Part shown: positions 6,645 to 15,112 of the stretch, in pieces
Position numbering within the stretch: the stretch's first letter is position 1
How the letters are laid out: each line of letters begins with the position of its first letter
From: a virus
DNA length: 25,615 bases
Virus record (IMG/VR): IMGVR_UViG_3300047560_000027
Location: 1 to 25,615 of that record
Direction: 5' to 3' (one strand)
The notes under the pieces: generated by a model
Told to the model about the DNA's origin: nothing
The model's database searches: none
Seen by the model: only the letters and a program-made list of their open reading frames with translations
Translations under genes and position numbers: made by a program

Positions 6645-7184
6645 TTATTCCTCTATTTGTTCAAGCACAGATAGAAAGTTCTCTTTTGACTCTCTCATGT
6701 ACTCAATAATCTCTGTTTGATTACCTAATAAGTTATTTAGGCGTTGTTGCGTTTGCTCGCTAATTGCTACAATGCTGTCATCAGCAAGCACATAATGCAG
6801 TTTACCTTCAACAATTCTATCAAGTTTATTCAGAGCACGAATGTCTTGAACAACTGGGTCAACACTGAACATATTGGAAGAAGCAAGTTGGATATAGTTT
6901 TCGATTAGCGTATCTGTGACTTTAACATCGTGGTATTCTTTAATGATACTGGCGACTTTAGCGTCTGATATTTCCTCGTATAGTTCTTTAGAGACTTGTT
7001 CTTCTATCTTTTGCGCAGTGTATTCTTGTTTAATGTATTGTCTTGCTTCTTCCAAAGACTTAAATTCTGTAGACTCACCATCAACCAATACTTGGTCTTC
7101 AATCATTTCGATTAGATGGCCATATGAACGGATGCTCGAAGCACCTTCTGTTCTTAGTTGTTTGGTTAAGTCGTAGTAACGCAT
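6645..7184 (-). CDS. gp68: Prohead core protein gp68
   Basis: This 179-aa protein is longer than T4 gp68 (141 aa). It is acidic and largely helical, with the N-terminal block MRYYDLTKQLRTEG and a Gly-poor, Glu-, Asp- and Lys-rich body. In T4, gp68 is a minor scaffold component that affects prohead shape. The call rests on position between gp67 and gp21, composition and size rather than on a catalytic motif. The start follows the gp67 stop by one base. A CCTAAATA octamer lies within its coding sequence (6734-6741) and could drive the 154-aa gene and gp21, but may be chance. Confidence 0.8.
   Translation of the reverse strand: MRYYDLTKQLRTEGASSIRSYGHLIEMIEDQVLVDGESTEFKSLEEARQYIKQEYTAQKIEEQVSKELYEEISDAKVASIIKEYHDVKVTDTLIENYIQLASSNMFSVDPVVQDIRALNKLDRIVEGKLHYVLADDSIVAISEQTQQRLNNLLGNQTEIIEYMRESKENFLSVLEQIEE
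6734..6741 (-). promoter_or_regulatory. Possible internal late-promoter octamer CCTAAATA
   Basis: This is the same octamer found upstream of the gp19-like gene and the 513-aa fibre gene, but it lies inside gp68, about 92 bases before the 154-aa gene. It could add transcription of the 154-aa gene and gp21. A coding coincidence in AT-rich DNA is equally likely. Confidence 0.25.
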
Positions 7185-7185
7185 A

Positions 7186-7401
7186 TTATTCTGCAGCCAC
7201 TTCTACAGCTGCAGCTGGTTGTTCTACTACAGTCTCAACTGCAGCTTCTGGAGTCTTGAACATAGACTGAGCAACACTAGTGCGCATGTCTTCTAGTTTA
7301 GAGGAGATCTTTTCTGCCATTGCAGACTGGAATGCAGTCTCGGTAGCCATTGCATCTTTTTGTAACATAGCTGTTACTAATTGTTTAACTGTTTCACTCA
7401 T
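7186..7401 (-). CDS. gp67: Prohead core protein gp67
   Basis: This 71-aa acidic, Ala- and Glu-rich protein has an N-terminal helix (residues 1-45, including the FQSAMAEKISSKLEDM segment resembling T4 gp67) and a low-complexity tail of Ala, Val, Glu and Pro. In T4, gp67 (80 aa) is an essential scaffold component cut by gp21. The longer reading frame opens at 7506 inside gp20, but the real start is the ATG at 7401. It has AAAGGAAAAT upstream and sits one base after the portal stop, as TGAAATG. The gene order 20-67-68-21 is as in T4. Confidence 0.85.
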   Translation of the reverse strand: MSETVKQLVTAMLQKDAMATETAFQSAMAEKISSKLEDMRTSVAQSMFKTPEAAVETVVEQPAAAVEVAAE

Positions 7402-7402
7402 T

Positions 7403-9001
7403 TCATTTTCCTTTCGGTTTATCTTGTTGCTCAGGCTCAGGTGGTTGATTGTCATCCATCTGTGGAGCATTGTAAGCCATATAGTTATCAGAAGCAGCTT
7501 GTCCAACTGCAGCTAATGTACCATCAAACTCAGCATTCGCCATATGGTAATCTTCTTCAGAGTCCATTTGTTTCTGCATTTCTTCGATGAGTTCTTCATC
7601 TTGGAACAGAACATTCTCTTTGATCCACTGCATAGAGTAGAACTTACCGATGTATGGTTCGATCTGTTGCAGAGCACCAAGACGAGCCATAAGGATTTCG
7701 TTATCCTTTAGTTCAGCGTAGTGGTTATCTTCAACGAAGTCGTAACGGATATCTTGTTTGAAGTCTTCCCATTCGTCAGCACGGATAATGTTCTTAGCGA
7801 TAAGCTGAACACGCAAAGCATCAGTAAAGAAGTTAGCGAAACGCTTACGCAGACGTGCAATAAATTTATGGAACTTTATCTCATCACGAGAGATTTCAGT
7901 GGCACGTCCAATTGAGAACCCTTGTTGTTCTTGCATACGACCAACAGGTACGTTCAATGCGTGGAACAATTTGTTCTGGAAGTATTCGATATCTTGAATG
8001 TCGCCGAGATTCTGACCACCTGGAAGTGTAGTAATCTCAGTACCCTTACCACCTTCACGACGTGGCATCCAGAAGTCTTCCATCATTGACATATGTTTAC
8101 GATCATCACGAACTTCACCAGTAGTAGCATCGTAAACGATCTTATTACGGAATTTGTTCATAATGTCTGTAACATACTGTTCGGCTTTAACCTTAGGTAA
8201 GTTACCAACGTCAATGTAGAAAATTCTACGCTCAGGGGCACGACTAATACGATAGATGACCATTGAGTCTTCGATCATCTTTAATTGGTTTACTGGTTTA
8301 ATTGCTTTGTGCAAGTAAGACAACATCATACTTGTATTGGCATCTAGATAACCAGATGGAACATAAACTACTGAGTCGAGGGATAGTTTAACACCCTGCG
8401 TAGTTTGTTCCGTAATTCCTTTGTCATTGAACAGATAGTACTCTTCGATCTGCTTAATAACTTCAACACCCTTTGGTGTTCTTTCTTTGATTACGTTCTT
8501 GATACGACGAATCTTGCGTGGATCAATGTAACGTAATTCTGCAATACCATTCTTAGGATTCTTTTCGTCCAAAAGGATCTGGTAGTACAAACGACCATCG
8601 ACATACCATGTGCGGAAAATGTCGTGACCACGATCATCTAGTTTGATAAGTTTCAATACATTATTGAACTCATCACGCATCTTTTTCTTGATGGATTCTG
8701 AAATCTGAACATCATCTAGGTTGATGTTTACTGATTTGCCCTTCTCATCAACAATGATCGCTTCATTTACAATGTCTTCTATAGCTGAATCACAGTCGCT
8801 ATATTGAGCGACTTCACGATAACGACGAAGGAGGTCATTCTCATTCTTAATGACCCCATCCAAATCCATAACCATACCGTAGTACCCACCAGCATTAATA
8901 CCAGTGTTTACTACGGTGGCACCGTCCTGTGCCGTAGGGGAGACAACGCTCCCTATTGGCAACTCTTTTTTACGGCTTATTTCAAACCCAAAAATTTGCA
9001 T
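7403..9001 (-). CDS. gp20: Portal vertex protein gp20
   Basis: This 532-aa protein (T4 524 aa) forms the dodecameric portal that initiates prohead assembly, docks the terminase and later binds the neck. Family blocks include LLRRYREVAQYSDCDSAIEDI (38-58) near the N-terminus, LRYIDPRKIRRIKNV, YVPSGYLD, and the conserved stretch GRATEISRDEIKFHKFIARL followed by RKRF in the stem and clip region. The acidic C-terminal region ends in a Gln-, Pro- and Lys-rich tail. GAAGG lies upstream of the ATG in the 18-base gap after gp19. It is the upstream partner of the gp67-gp23 head block. Confidence 0.96.
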   Translation of the reverse strand: MQIFGFEISRKKELPIGSVVSPTAQDGATVVNTGINAGGYYGMVMDLDGVIKNENDLLRRYREVAQYSDCDSAIEDIVNEAIIVDEKGKSVNINLDDVQISESIKKKMRDEFNNVLKLIKLDDRGHDIFRTWYVDGRLYYQILLDEKNPKNGIAELRYIDPRKIRRIKNVIKERTPKGVEVIKQIEEYYLFNDKGITEQTTQGVKLSLDSVVYVPSGYLDANTSMMLSYLHKAIKPVNQLKMIEDSMVIYRISRAPERRIFYIDVGNLPKVKAEQYVTDIMNKFRNKIVYDATTGEVRDDRKHMSMMEDFWMPRREGGKGTEITTLPGGQNLGDIQDIEYFQNKLFHALNVPVGRMQEQQGFSIGRATEISRDEIKFHKFIARLRKRFANFFTDALRVQLIAKNIIRADEWEDFKQDIRYDFVEDNHYAELKDNEILMARLGALQQIEPYIGKFYSMQWIKENVLFQDEELIEEMQKQMDSEEDYHMANAEFDGTLAAVGQAASDNYMAYNAPQMDDNQPPEPEQQDKPKGK

Positions 9002-9019
9002 TATATAACCTTCAGTTTA

Positions 9020-9607
9020 TTATAGAGGGATAGAACCAACTGGAGTATCAACACTAACGTTAACACCGAAGCCAGAAGAAGCACCAGTAGCAGAAGTGAA
9101 GAAGTTGTATGTAAACTCTACATCAAACTGTTCAATTGCATTTTGTTGCTCGTAATCTAAACCGATTGCACCGATAGATGTTGGGAAAGCATCAACGAAC
9201 TTATAAGTCTTGATGATTGCACCGTTACGATCTAGTTGGTGGATAGACAAGTCAACTTGATAGTCAGAAGGATTAACACGACCATTAGTAGTGTCATAGT
9301 TCTGGATACCAGATTGCCATTGTTCCAAAGCATTACGGATACCAAAAGTAGTATCGTTGTAAATTGTTACAGTCCATGGCTGGAATGTACGCTCACCAGC
9401 GAAGTTAACTGGGCGTCCCTTGAACAAGACTGGAATAGTCTCGATAGTTGACGCTGGTAACTGAGCAGCTTTACACAAGAACTGTGCACGTTGTCCAGCT
9501 ACCGCACCCAATGTAACGAACGATGGGAATGTTAGTTCAGCACGGAATTGGTTAGGGCGAGCGCCCCCACCAATCATTTGTGACTTAAAATCAGCAATAT
9601 TTGCCAT
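9020..9607 (-). CDS. gp19: Tail tube protein gp19
   Basis: This 195-aa protein (T4 163 aa) is the tube subunit that stacks as hexamers inside the contractile sheath. Visible features are PNQFRAELTFPS (18-29), the loop QLPASTIETIPVLFKGR, a WTVTIYND strand in the middle, LSIHQLDRNG, and FVDAFPTSIGAIGLDY near the C-terminus, then a Gly-, Ser- and Val-rich extension longer than in T4. It directly follows gp18. AAGGAG lies upstream, and a late octamer sits 22 bases upstream of the ATG, so tube protein can be made from its own mRNA. Confidence 0.93.
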   Translation of the reverse strand: MANIADFKSQMIGGGARPNQFRAELTFPSFVTLGAVAGQRAQFLCKAAQLPASTIETIPVLFKGRPVNFAGERTFQPWTVTIYNDTTFGIRNALEQWQSGIQNYDTTNGRVNPSDYQVDLSIHQLDRNGAIIKTYKFVDAFPTSIGAIGLDYEQQNAIEQFDVEFTYNFFTSATGASSGFGVNVSVDTPVGSIPL

Positions 9608-9628
9608 TTAATTCTCCTTATTCTTTCT

Positions 9629-9636
9629 TATTTATT
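9629..9636 (-). promoter_or_regulatory. Late-promoter-like octamer AATAAATA before gp19
   Basis: Minus-strand AATAAATA matches TATAAATA at 7/8. With T4 late spacing, +1 falls at 9623, giving a 16-base leader that holds AAGGAG. It lies in the 35-base gap between gp18 and gp19, where no terminator is seen. Confidence 0.6.
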
Positions 9637-9642
9637 CTCTAA

Positions 9643-11811
9643 TTACGCACCCAACTCAGTGAAGCTGATGCTAGAACGAGCAGCTACGAAGTTTAGAGTA
9701 ATAAAGTTGATAGAACGGTTTGGCTTAACGAAGATGTCAGCAACAAAGTTGTTAGAGTCAATTACTTGACCAGTGTTGTTAGACTCATCGCACTTAACAG
9801 CGAAATCTGTAATACCACGACGACCTTGAATGTCACGTAGGAATGGCTCGATCAAGTTCTTGAACTGAGCACGAGTGAACGGATCGTTGAATTCGAACAA
9901 TTGATACTTAGCAGCAGTAGCGATAGCCTTTTCCATAACGATGAACAAGCGACGCACGTTGATACGATCGAACGCAGATGGCTTAGCCAACAATGTCTTG
10001 TCACCGAATAGAACAGTACCTTCACCTGGGAAAGTAACAACTGGGTTAACACCAGACTTGTATAATACATCACGGTCTGCTTTAGTTGGGTTGTGCGCCA
10101 ACTTAACTACGTTCTTGATTTGACCACGGTTTAGACCAGATGGAGAGAACCATGGGTCGTTAGTGTAATCAGTACGAGCGCATAGACCAGCAGTGTCGCC
10201 GTTCAATGGAACCCAACGATACTTATCGTTGTAGCGGTCATATTGATACTTGTAACCAGAATCTAGAACAGCGTAAGAAGTGCTTGGTAGAGCATCACGG
10301 TATTCTACAATTGCGTCTGTAGCAGCAGAACCAGTACCGATAATTGGATCACCAGTAGAAGTATCTTGGGCAGAAGCGAATACAACGCAGTCTAAACGAA
10401 CTTCAGCTACGTTGCTGATAACATAGTTAACAACAGTAGTAGAAGCCTTACCCATTGGAATTAAAGAGATGTCATATTGAGCATCATCAGCGAACAATGA
10501 GTATGCTGTCTGTAGTTGTCCATCAGTAGCTGATAAGTTATCAACACCACCAGAAAGAGAACGAGAAACTGCTGTGTCGATTGTATCGAATGATGTGCCA
10601 GCGGCAGTATCACCCCAGTTCTCAATGCTCAAATTGTGGTCCAACCAGTAGATATACTGAGAACCATTATTAATAGCATCTTTGTAATAATTGTTTGTAC
10701 CATCAGACTTCTTGCAATCAGAAGCCTTAGAAACGAATGCGAACTTTTCTAGAACAGTTCCTGGTGTGCCAGTCCACAAACCATCTTCATCAACAACTAC
10801 AACGTGTAGTTCGTCATCAGAACCATTAAGGGCTGCTGTGTATGTTGATGTGCTTGGCGCAGAATCAAAATTAGCTTTATAAGTCCATGCTGCGAAAGAA
10901 GCAGAATCTGCCATAGAAACTTTTAATGAGTTTCCTAGAGAACCTGGGAAACGTGCAGCCCATTCACCACTAACACCTTCTCCATGAGAAAACGATGCCA
11001 AATAATCATCTGTGTTATTAATCTTAATACCACCAACTGTAATATTTGCAGTAGCAGTAGCAGTAATGCCAGATGGTGGTGCTGCAATAGTTATTTCTGG
11101 AGCAGATGAGTAGCCAGTACCAGCATTGGTGATGGTGAAACCAGTGATACTAGAGTTAGAAATTGTGATAGTACCAGCAGTAAAACCAGATCCACCAGAA
11201 ATAGTAACAGTTGGAGCAGATGTATACCCAGAACCAGCAGTCAAAATAACAACAGAAGTGATAACGCCACCAGAAACTTCAACCTCAGCTGTAGCAGCTA
11301 CGCCACCAGCAACTTGTGGTGCAGAGAATGTAACTGTAGAACCAGTTGTATACCCAGAACCACCGCTAGAAACTGTGACACCAGTAACACCACCACCAGA
11401 AAGACGAGCAGTAGCAGTAGCTTGAACACCGTTTGGGTCTTGTGGGGCAGATAATGATACAGCGGGAACAGAAGTATAACCAGAACCTGCTACGTTTATA
11501 GCAATACCAGTAACTGTACCAGTTTGGATAGCAACAGCATTGCGTTGAGTGCCAGTGTCAGCACGGCTGATTAAAAGGCTGTTAGTATAAGACAGGAAGT
11601 TCGCTGCAGTAAAAAAGGCTTGGGCATTAGCGTCTTGTGGCTTGCCGAAGATACGAACTAATTCGTTCTCGGAAGTAACAGATGTAGGAGCCAAAACTGG
11701 ACCCCATGCAAACGCACCAGCAAAAGCTCCACGTGAGCTAGACACGGCTGGAACGATTGATGAAAAATCTTTTTCTACGACTGCAACGCCTGGAGATAAT
11801 TGGAAAGGCAT
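9643..11811 (-). CDS. gp18: Contractile tail sheath protein gp18 with inserted GSGY repeats
   Basis: This 722-aa protein (T4 659 aa) is the contractile sheath subunit. The N-terminal block SPGVAVVEKDFS and the region AFAGAFAWGPVLAPTSVTSE (30-49) are typical of sheath N-domains. The C-terminal block includes RRLFIVMEKAIA, FEFNDPFTRAQFKNL and the handshake region near VKCDESNN. Between them, residues 97-260 are four copies of a roughly 40-residue beta repeat (consensus V-x-V-x-x-x-GSGYT-x-x-P-x-V-x-I, then a GV-x-ATA segment), which probably form a surface domain. The same repeat occurs in gp14. AAGGAG precedes the ATG, and a late octamer plus a 5' hairpin lie in the 80-base gap upstream. Confidence 0.96.
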   Translation of the reverse strand: MPFQLSPGVAVVEKDFSSIVPAVSSSRGAFAGAFAWGPVLAPTSVTSENELVRIFGKPQDANAQAFFTAANFLSYTNSLLISRADTGTQRNAVAIQTGTVTGIAINVAGSGYTSVPAVSLSAPQDPNGVQATATARLSGGGVTGVTVSSGGSGYTTGSTVTFSAPQVAGGVAATAEVEVSGGVITSVVILTAGSGYTSAPTVTISGGSGFTAGTITISNSSITGFTITNAGTGYSSAPEITIAAPPSGITATATANITVGGIKINNTDDYLASFSHGEGVSGEWAARFPGSLGNSLKVSMADSASFAAWTYKANFDSAPSTSTYTAALNGSDDELHVVVVDEDGLWTGTPGTVLEKFAFVSKASDCKKSDGTNNYYKDAINNGSQYIYWLDHNLSIENWGDTAAGTSFDTIDTAVSRSLSGGVDNLSATDGQLQTAYSLFADDAQYDISLIPMGKASTTVVNYVISNVAEVRLDCVVFASAQDTSTGDPIIGTGSAATDAIVEYRDALPSTSYAVLDSGYKYQYDRYNDKYRWVPLNGDTAGLCARTDYTNDPWFSPSGLNRGQIKNVVKLAHNPTKADRDVLYKSGVNPVVTFPGEGTVLFGDKTLLAKPSAFDRINVRRLFIVMEKAIATAAKYQLFEFNDPFTRAQFKNLIEPFLRDIQGRRGITDFAVKCDESNNTGQVIDSNNFVADIFVKPNRSINFITLNFVAARSSISFTELGA
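11032..11523 (-). repeat. Four-copy GSGY beta-repeat array within gp18
   Basis: Residues 97-139, 140-181, 182-210 (shorter) and 219-260 of gp18 repeat a pattern of a GVTGV-type strand, then GSGYT or GTGYS, a P-x-V strand and an ATATA-type strand. The repetition also drives the base pattern here (recurrent ccagaacca and gtagcagtagc in the plus strand), which produces long false antisense frames. Confidence 0.85.
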
Positions 11812-11841
11812 TGTAATTCTCCTTGTTAATAAGTTTTACTT

Positions 11842-11861
11842 TAGACAGAAAATCGTGTCTA
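11842..11861 (-). promoter_or_regulatory. 5'-terminal mRNA hairpin upstream of gp18
   Basis: Minus-strand TAGACA pairs with TGTCTA around an 8-base loop (CGATTTTC). The hairpin's first base coincides with the +1 predicted from the late octamer at 11867-11874. No T-run follows, so it is not a terminator. A 5'-end hairpin may stabilise the gp18 mRNA, as described for some T4 late and middle transcripts. Confidence 0.5.
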
Positions 11862-11866
11862 CATTT

Positions 11867-11874
11867 TATTTAGT
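11867..11874 (-). promoter_or_regulatory. Late-promoter-like octamer ACTAAATA before gp18
   Basis: Minus-strand ACTAAATA lies in the 80-base gap between gp17 and gp18. Predicted +1 is 11861 and the leader is 50 bases, carrying the hairpin and AAGGAG. This would separate heavy sheath expression from the modest need for terminase. Confidence 0.6.
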
Positions 11875-11891
11875 TTTTACAAGTTTTCAAC

Positions 11892-13469
11892 TCAGAAATT
11901 CAAAGGCTCAGCATCGCCGTCCCCATTATCATAGAATCCGAATGGCGTCAGTTCCTCTTCGATAGCTTGCATCTGTTTCTTATACATAATTTCTCGGAGG
12001 TTTACATTATTTAGCTCTTTGAAATAAGGCTGAGTTGTAACCCAACCAAAGAGAACCAACGGCATTACCAAATCATCGTGATAACCTTCGTCTGCTGCAT
12101 ATGAACCTTTAACCTCAATAAAAGTAGAGATCTCGGAGATCGTGTCAGCATCGTTGACAATCAGCTTATTTTCTTCGACCATCGCCTTGAAGTTGTGACA
12201 TCCAATGCGTTTGACCTTCTTATCAGTATTAACACCCAGCTGAGTCTTACCTCCACCGAAGCCACCACCGATATACTGTCCATTAGTATGACGGTTCACC
12301 ATTAAAATGTTCTCATATTCGAGTTCACTATAAAGGATGTGAGCAACCTGTTCACTAATGTTAGTTTCAATTAAGATATAAGCCTCGTTGTATTCCTTAC
12401 CAACTTTGTATAACACGTTAGGATACAAGAGAGGACTAATCTCATTATTTCTATACTTACCGACAATACGGTAAGGCACTTCTGTGATGTCGATAATTTG
12501 GAAGGCAGAGTGGTCTCCACCAACACCCTTAGCGACGTCAGCAATAATACAATATGTATGCCCAGCAGAAGGGCGAGTATAAATGTCTAGACCATCTTTC
12601 TGATAGATGATTGGGTCTACAGACATCTTAGCGATAACATCAGCGTTTACTAATGTTAAGCTAGAACCCAAGAACTTACATACAACCTCTTGGTTATACT
12701 TGAGTTCACCAAGCATAGCTTTCTGCTCAGCAGCCCACTTCTCATCACGACCTGGAATTTCCCAGTAAGGAATGAATAATGGCACGAATCCATTACGACC
12801 ATTCTCAGCATCATTCCAGAATTTCCAGAAGTGGTTGTAACCGAGTGGTGTAGAAGATAGAAGAATCTTTGTTGTTTGACCCGCAGAAATAGTAGGGTAA
12901 ACAGAAGTGAAGAACTGTTCAGCAACAGTGTTTGGAATAATCGCAGCTTCGTCAACGTACAATAAGTTTACAGACTTACCACGAATACCAGAGGCAGATG
13001 TCGCTGCAGTAAATACCTTAGAGCCGTTCTCTAATTCGATGTCACCCTTGTTCCAAGTTGTAACACCTTGTTGGAGCCACATTGGAAGAGCCTCGTACAT
13101 AGTCTGATAACGATCCAAAACTTCACGAGCAGCAGTGGCTTTGTTAGCCAAGATAGCTACGTTCTTATTTGATTGGAATAGAGTGTACCAAAGAATGTAG
13201 GCAGCAGACGTTGTCGTCTTACCCTGTTGACGTCCTTCCATAAGAATAACACGACGGTTATTATGGATGACATTGATCTTGTTTTTCTGACAGTCATATA
13301 AGGCGAACTTAATCAAGCCATGGTCAAGAGAAACAATATAGCAATAATTTTCAATAAAGTAGATAGGATCTTGAGAGCATTTAATATACTCTTGAACCTG
13401 CTCAGGTGTAAACTGTACCTGAACCCCAGCTGCCTTTAAGTTTGCATTCGAATTATAATTTTCTGCCAT
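11892..13469 (-). CDS. gp17: Terminase large subunit gp17
   Basis: This 525-aa packaging motor (T4 610 aa) has an N-terminal ATPase and a C-terminal RNase H-fold nuclease. Motifs are Walker A GRQQGKTT (79-86), Walker B LLYVDE (169-174), the coupling motif ILLSSTPLG (202-210), and nuclease acidic residues D311 in IIADVAKG, E368 in LIETN, and the D465-D466 pair in GYHDDLVM. All catalytic positions are intact. Compared with T4 it lacks some N-terminal and C-terminal residues. Its ATG overlaps the gp15 stop as TAATG, so no small-terminase gene (T4 gp16) fits between them. It works with portal gp20 at the prohead vertex. Confidence 0.97.
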   Translation of the reverse strand: MAENYNSNANLKAAGVQVQFTPEQVQEYIKCSQDPIYFIENYCYIVSLDHGLIKFALYDCQKNKINVIHNNRRVILMEGRQQGKTTTSAAYILWYTLFQSNKNVAILANKATAAREVLDRYQTMYEALPMWLQQGVTTWNKGDIELENGSKVFTAATSASGIRGKSVNLLYVDEAAIIPNTVAEQFFTSVYPTISAGQTTKILLSSTPLGYNHFWKFWNDAENGRNGFVPLFIPYWEIPGRDEKWAAEQKAMLGELKYNQEVVCKFLGSSLTLVNADVIAKMSVDPIIYQKDGLDIYTRPSAGHTYCIIADVAKGVGGDHSAFQIIDITEVPYRIVGKYRNNEISPLLYPNVLYKVGKEYNEAYILIETNISEQVAHILYSELEYENILMVNRHTNGQYIGGGFGGGKTQLGVNTDKKVKRIGCHNFKAMVEENKLIVNDADTISEISTFIEVKGSYAADEGYHDDLVMPLVLFGWVTTQPYFKELNNVNLREIMYKKQMQAIEEELTPFGFYDNGDGDAEPLNF

Positions 13470-14212
13470 TAAAAGTTGTTTAACCAGTCTTCACTGGAAA
13501 CTGTTGCTGTAGTTGTATCACCAGTTGCGACATAAGATCTATTCGGGTTGTCAAAGTTCTCATTCTGTCCGATGTTAGCATTAACTTGAGTAATAACATT
13601 TCTATCGGAAACTGGACCAAATAAATTCAACTTCATTTCAAAGTTCAATGTATGTGTTACGAAACGACGATCTTGAAATGCTCCATCGTATTCGTCTTCT
13701 ACCTGAACACTAGTCAGAACAATAGGTACATCGTTCTGAATACCCATATCTGGGATAGTGTTAATAGTTAGAGTGTATTCTGGGGTGAATGTAGGTAGGA
13801 TCTGTTCGATTACCTGTAACCCATCTTCCTGTGTCTTAGTTAGGATATACAAAGAAAGATCTAGTGTATATGGTACTGGAGTATAAACAGTCGGCTGATT
13901 CGATCCAGTGCCAGACTTAATCTGTTGCATACGATTAGTTTTACGTGCAGCATCATAACGATACCCAGTAATCTCAAAAGACATTCTTGGTAAAGTCGTG
14001 TATGTGTTGTTCTCTAGATTAGGGTCTTGCTCTAGGCGAACAATCCACTTTTCTTTTGGAGCATATGCAAGTGGTACTTGAACACGTTGTGCAGTTGTTC
14101 CGTTAACAGAGTCGCCAACTTTACGATCGATATAGATGTCGCTGAAGAGACGCCCAAAAGCAACTATGCTCTTGCGGATAATTCCGTGGTAGTATACATT
14201 TCCGTTAAGCAT
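13469..14212 (-). CDS. gp15: Tail sheath stabiliser / tail terminator gp15
   Basis: This 247-aa protein (T4 272 aa) forms a hexameric ring on top of the sheath that locks the last sheath ring and receives the neck. The N-terminal block NVYYHGIIRKSIVAFGRLFS (residues 5-24) and the following FSDIYI and VQVPLAYAPKEKW regions are characteristic of gp15. The C-terminal third holds FVTHTLNFEMKLNLFGP, a strand typical of tail-terminator folds, then a flexible Asn- and Thr-rich tail. Both ends are coupled by TAATG overlaps, with gp14 upstream and gp17 downstream. Confidence 0.94.
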   Translation of the reverse strand: MLNGNVYYHGIIRKSIVAFGRLFSDIYIDRKVGDSVNGTTAQRVQVPLAYAPKEKWIVRLEQDPNLENNTYTTLPRMSFEITGYRYDAARKTNRMQQIKSGTGSNQPTVYTPVPYTLDLSLYILTKTQEDGLQVIEQILPTFTPEYTLTINTIPDMGIQNDVPIVLTSVQVEDEYDGAFQDRRFVTHTLNFEMKLNLFGPVSDRNVITQVNANIGQNENFDNPNRSYVATGDTTTATVSSEDWLNNF

Positions 14213-15111
14213 TATTGGATCTCACCGAATGGGTTAGCCTCATCAAAGTTAATAACTGATGCAGCTTCTTCTTTGAACTTATTGTTATCGCCAAAAGAAC
14301 TTGGCTTATCTACATTAGCTTGGATTTCAGTAGTAGCTGATGCACCTTCTCCATCACCAATAATATCAAGTAGTGGTGGTGTCTGGTATCCTGTGCCTGC
14401 ATTTTCGATAGTAATGCTAGTGATTTCACCTGCTGTGATAACTGGTGTTAGCACAGCGCCTCTTCCAGTACCACTTGTAATATTTACAGAAGCTGTGGTA
14501 TAACCAGAACCTCCGTCTGTGATGTTTACCTTAGTGATTTCACCATTCGGGTTTCTAGTTGTATTCGTATTGAATGTCTTTAGAGACTCGAATGTATCAA
14601 TAGCTGGGATGCCAGTATCTATAGCTTCTGAAGCATACTGGAACAATTCAACTTGTAGCTTATAAACATATAGCTTGCCAAGTTGATAGAATGGGTCTTG
14701 ATGTTGAACGAACTTAATTTCAAACAAACCTTTTGATAGTGGGAAATAAATTAAGTCGCCTTCGTTCGGGCGATTCGGTAACTGAGTTACACCATAACGA
14801 CCAATGAATTGTTCCCAGCGACGACGAGCAACTACTAGAGTTGCAGACTGTTCAACCATAAGTCCGAACTTCTGAATGAAAGCTCCCTGACCACCAAATG
14901 AATCTACGTTTTCGAAATACATTTCGATAGGGAATGCAGACTTAAATTCGCTTAGACGATCTTCTCCGAGGATGTTATCCTTTGACACTAATGTTCTTGG
15001 AATGTACATGACCTCGTTGCCGTACATGCGCAACGATTCTATGATTAGGTCTTCTACAAGATACTGCTCATTGCGAGTACCATGCGTGAAGTAAACATTA
15101 GTTGTTGTCAT
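14212..15111 (-). CDS. gp14: Neck protein gp14 with two inserted GSGY repeats
   Basis: This 299-aa neck protein (T4 256 aa) joins gp13 and gp15 below the portal. The family core is seen in NVYFTHGTRNEQYLVEDLII (5-24), MYIPRTLVSKD (35-45), IYFPLSKGLFEIKFV (121-135) and PFYQLGKLYVYKLQVELFQY (140-159). Residues 190-266 are two copies of the gp18-type repeat (GSGYT at 201-205, GTGYQ at 239-243), an addition that accounts for the extra length over T4. The repeats precede a short C-terminal tail (FGDNNKF), so they are probably an exposed domain. GGGAT precedes the ATG, one base after the gp13 stop. Confidence 0.94.
   Translation of the reverse strand: MTTTNVYFTHGTRNEQYLVEDLIIESLRMYGNEVMYIPRTLVSKDNILGEDRLSEFKSAFPIEMYFENVDSFGGQGAFIQKFGLMVEQSATLVVARRRWEQFIGRYGVTQLPNRPNEGDLIYFPLSKGLFEIKFVQHQDPFYQLGKLYVYKLQVELFQYASEAIDTGIPAIDTFESLKTFNTNTTRNPNGEITKVNITDGGSGYTTASVNITSGTGRGAVLTPVITAGEITSITIENAGTGYQTPPLLDIIGDGEGASATTEIQANVDKPSSFGDNNKFKEEAASVINFDEANPFGEIQ
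14314..14544 (-). repeat. Two GSGY beta repeats within gp14
   Basis: Residues 190-227 and 228-266 of gp14 share the pattern I-T-x-V/I-x-I, then G(S/T)GY, a P- or V-containing strand and a Gly-rich turn. The same pattern fills residues 97-260 of gp18. The two proteins are otherwise unrelated, so this is a transplanted module. Confidence 0.8.
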
Positions 15112-15112
15112 T

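Noticed and set aside
7402-7506. Upstream extension of gp67 to 106 aa
   Set aside because: The extension lies entirely within gp20 in another frame. The 7401 ATG has a good ribosome site and gives a gp67-sized protein.
11126-11425. Plus-strand Pro- and Val-rich frame opposite gp18
   Set aside because: It is the shadow of the GSGY repeat array in gp18, and its apparent repeats mirror that array.
9643-11811. CRISPR-like or satellite repeat in the gp18 region
   Set aside because: The periodicity is codon-phased and degenerate, coding for protein repeats. There are no identical repeats with unique spacers.
12008-12015. GCTAAATA octamer inside gp17
   Set aside because: It lies in frame as coding sequence about 200 bases before gp18, which already has a better placed octamer. 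Probably chance.
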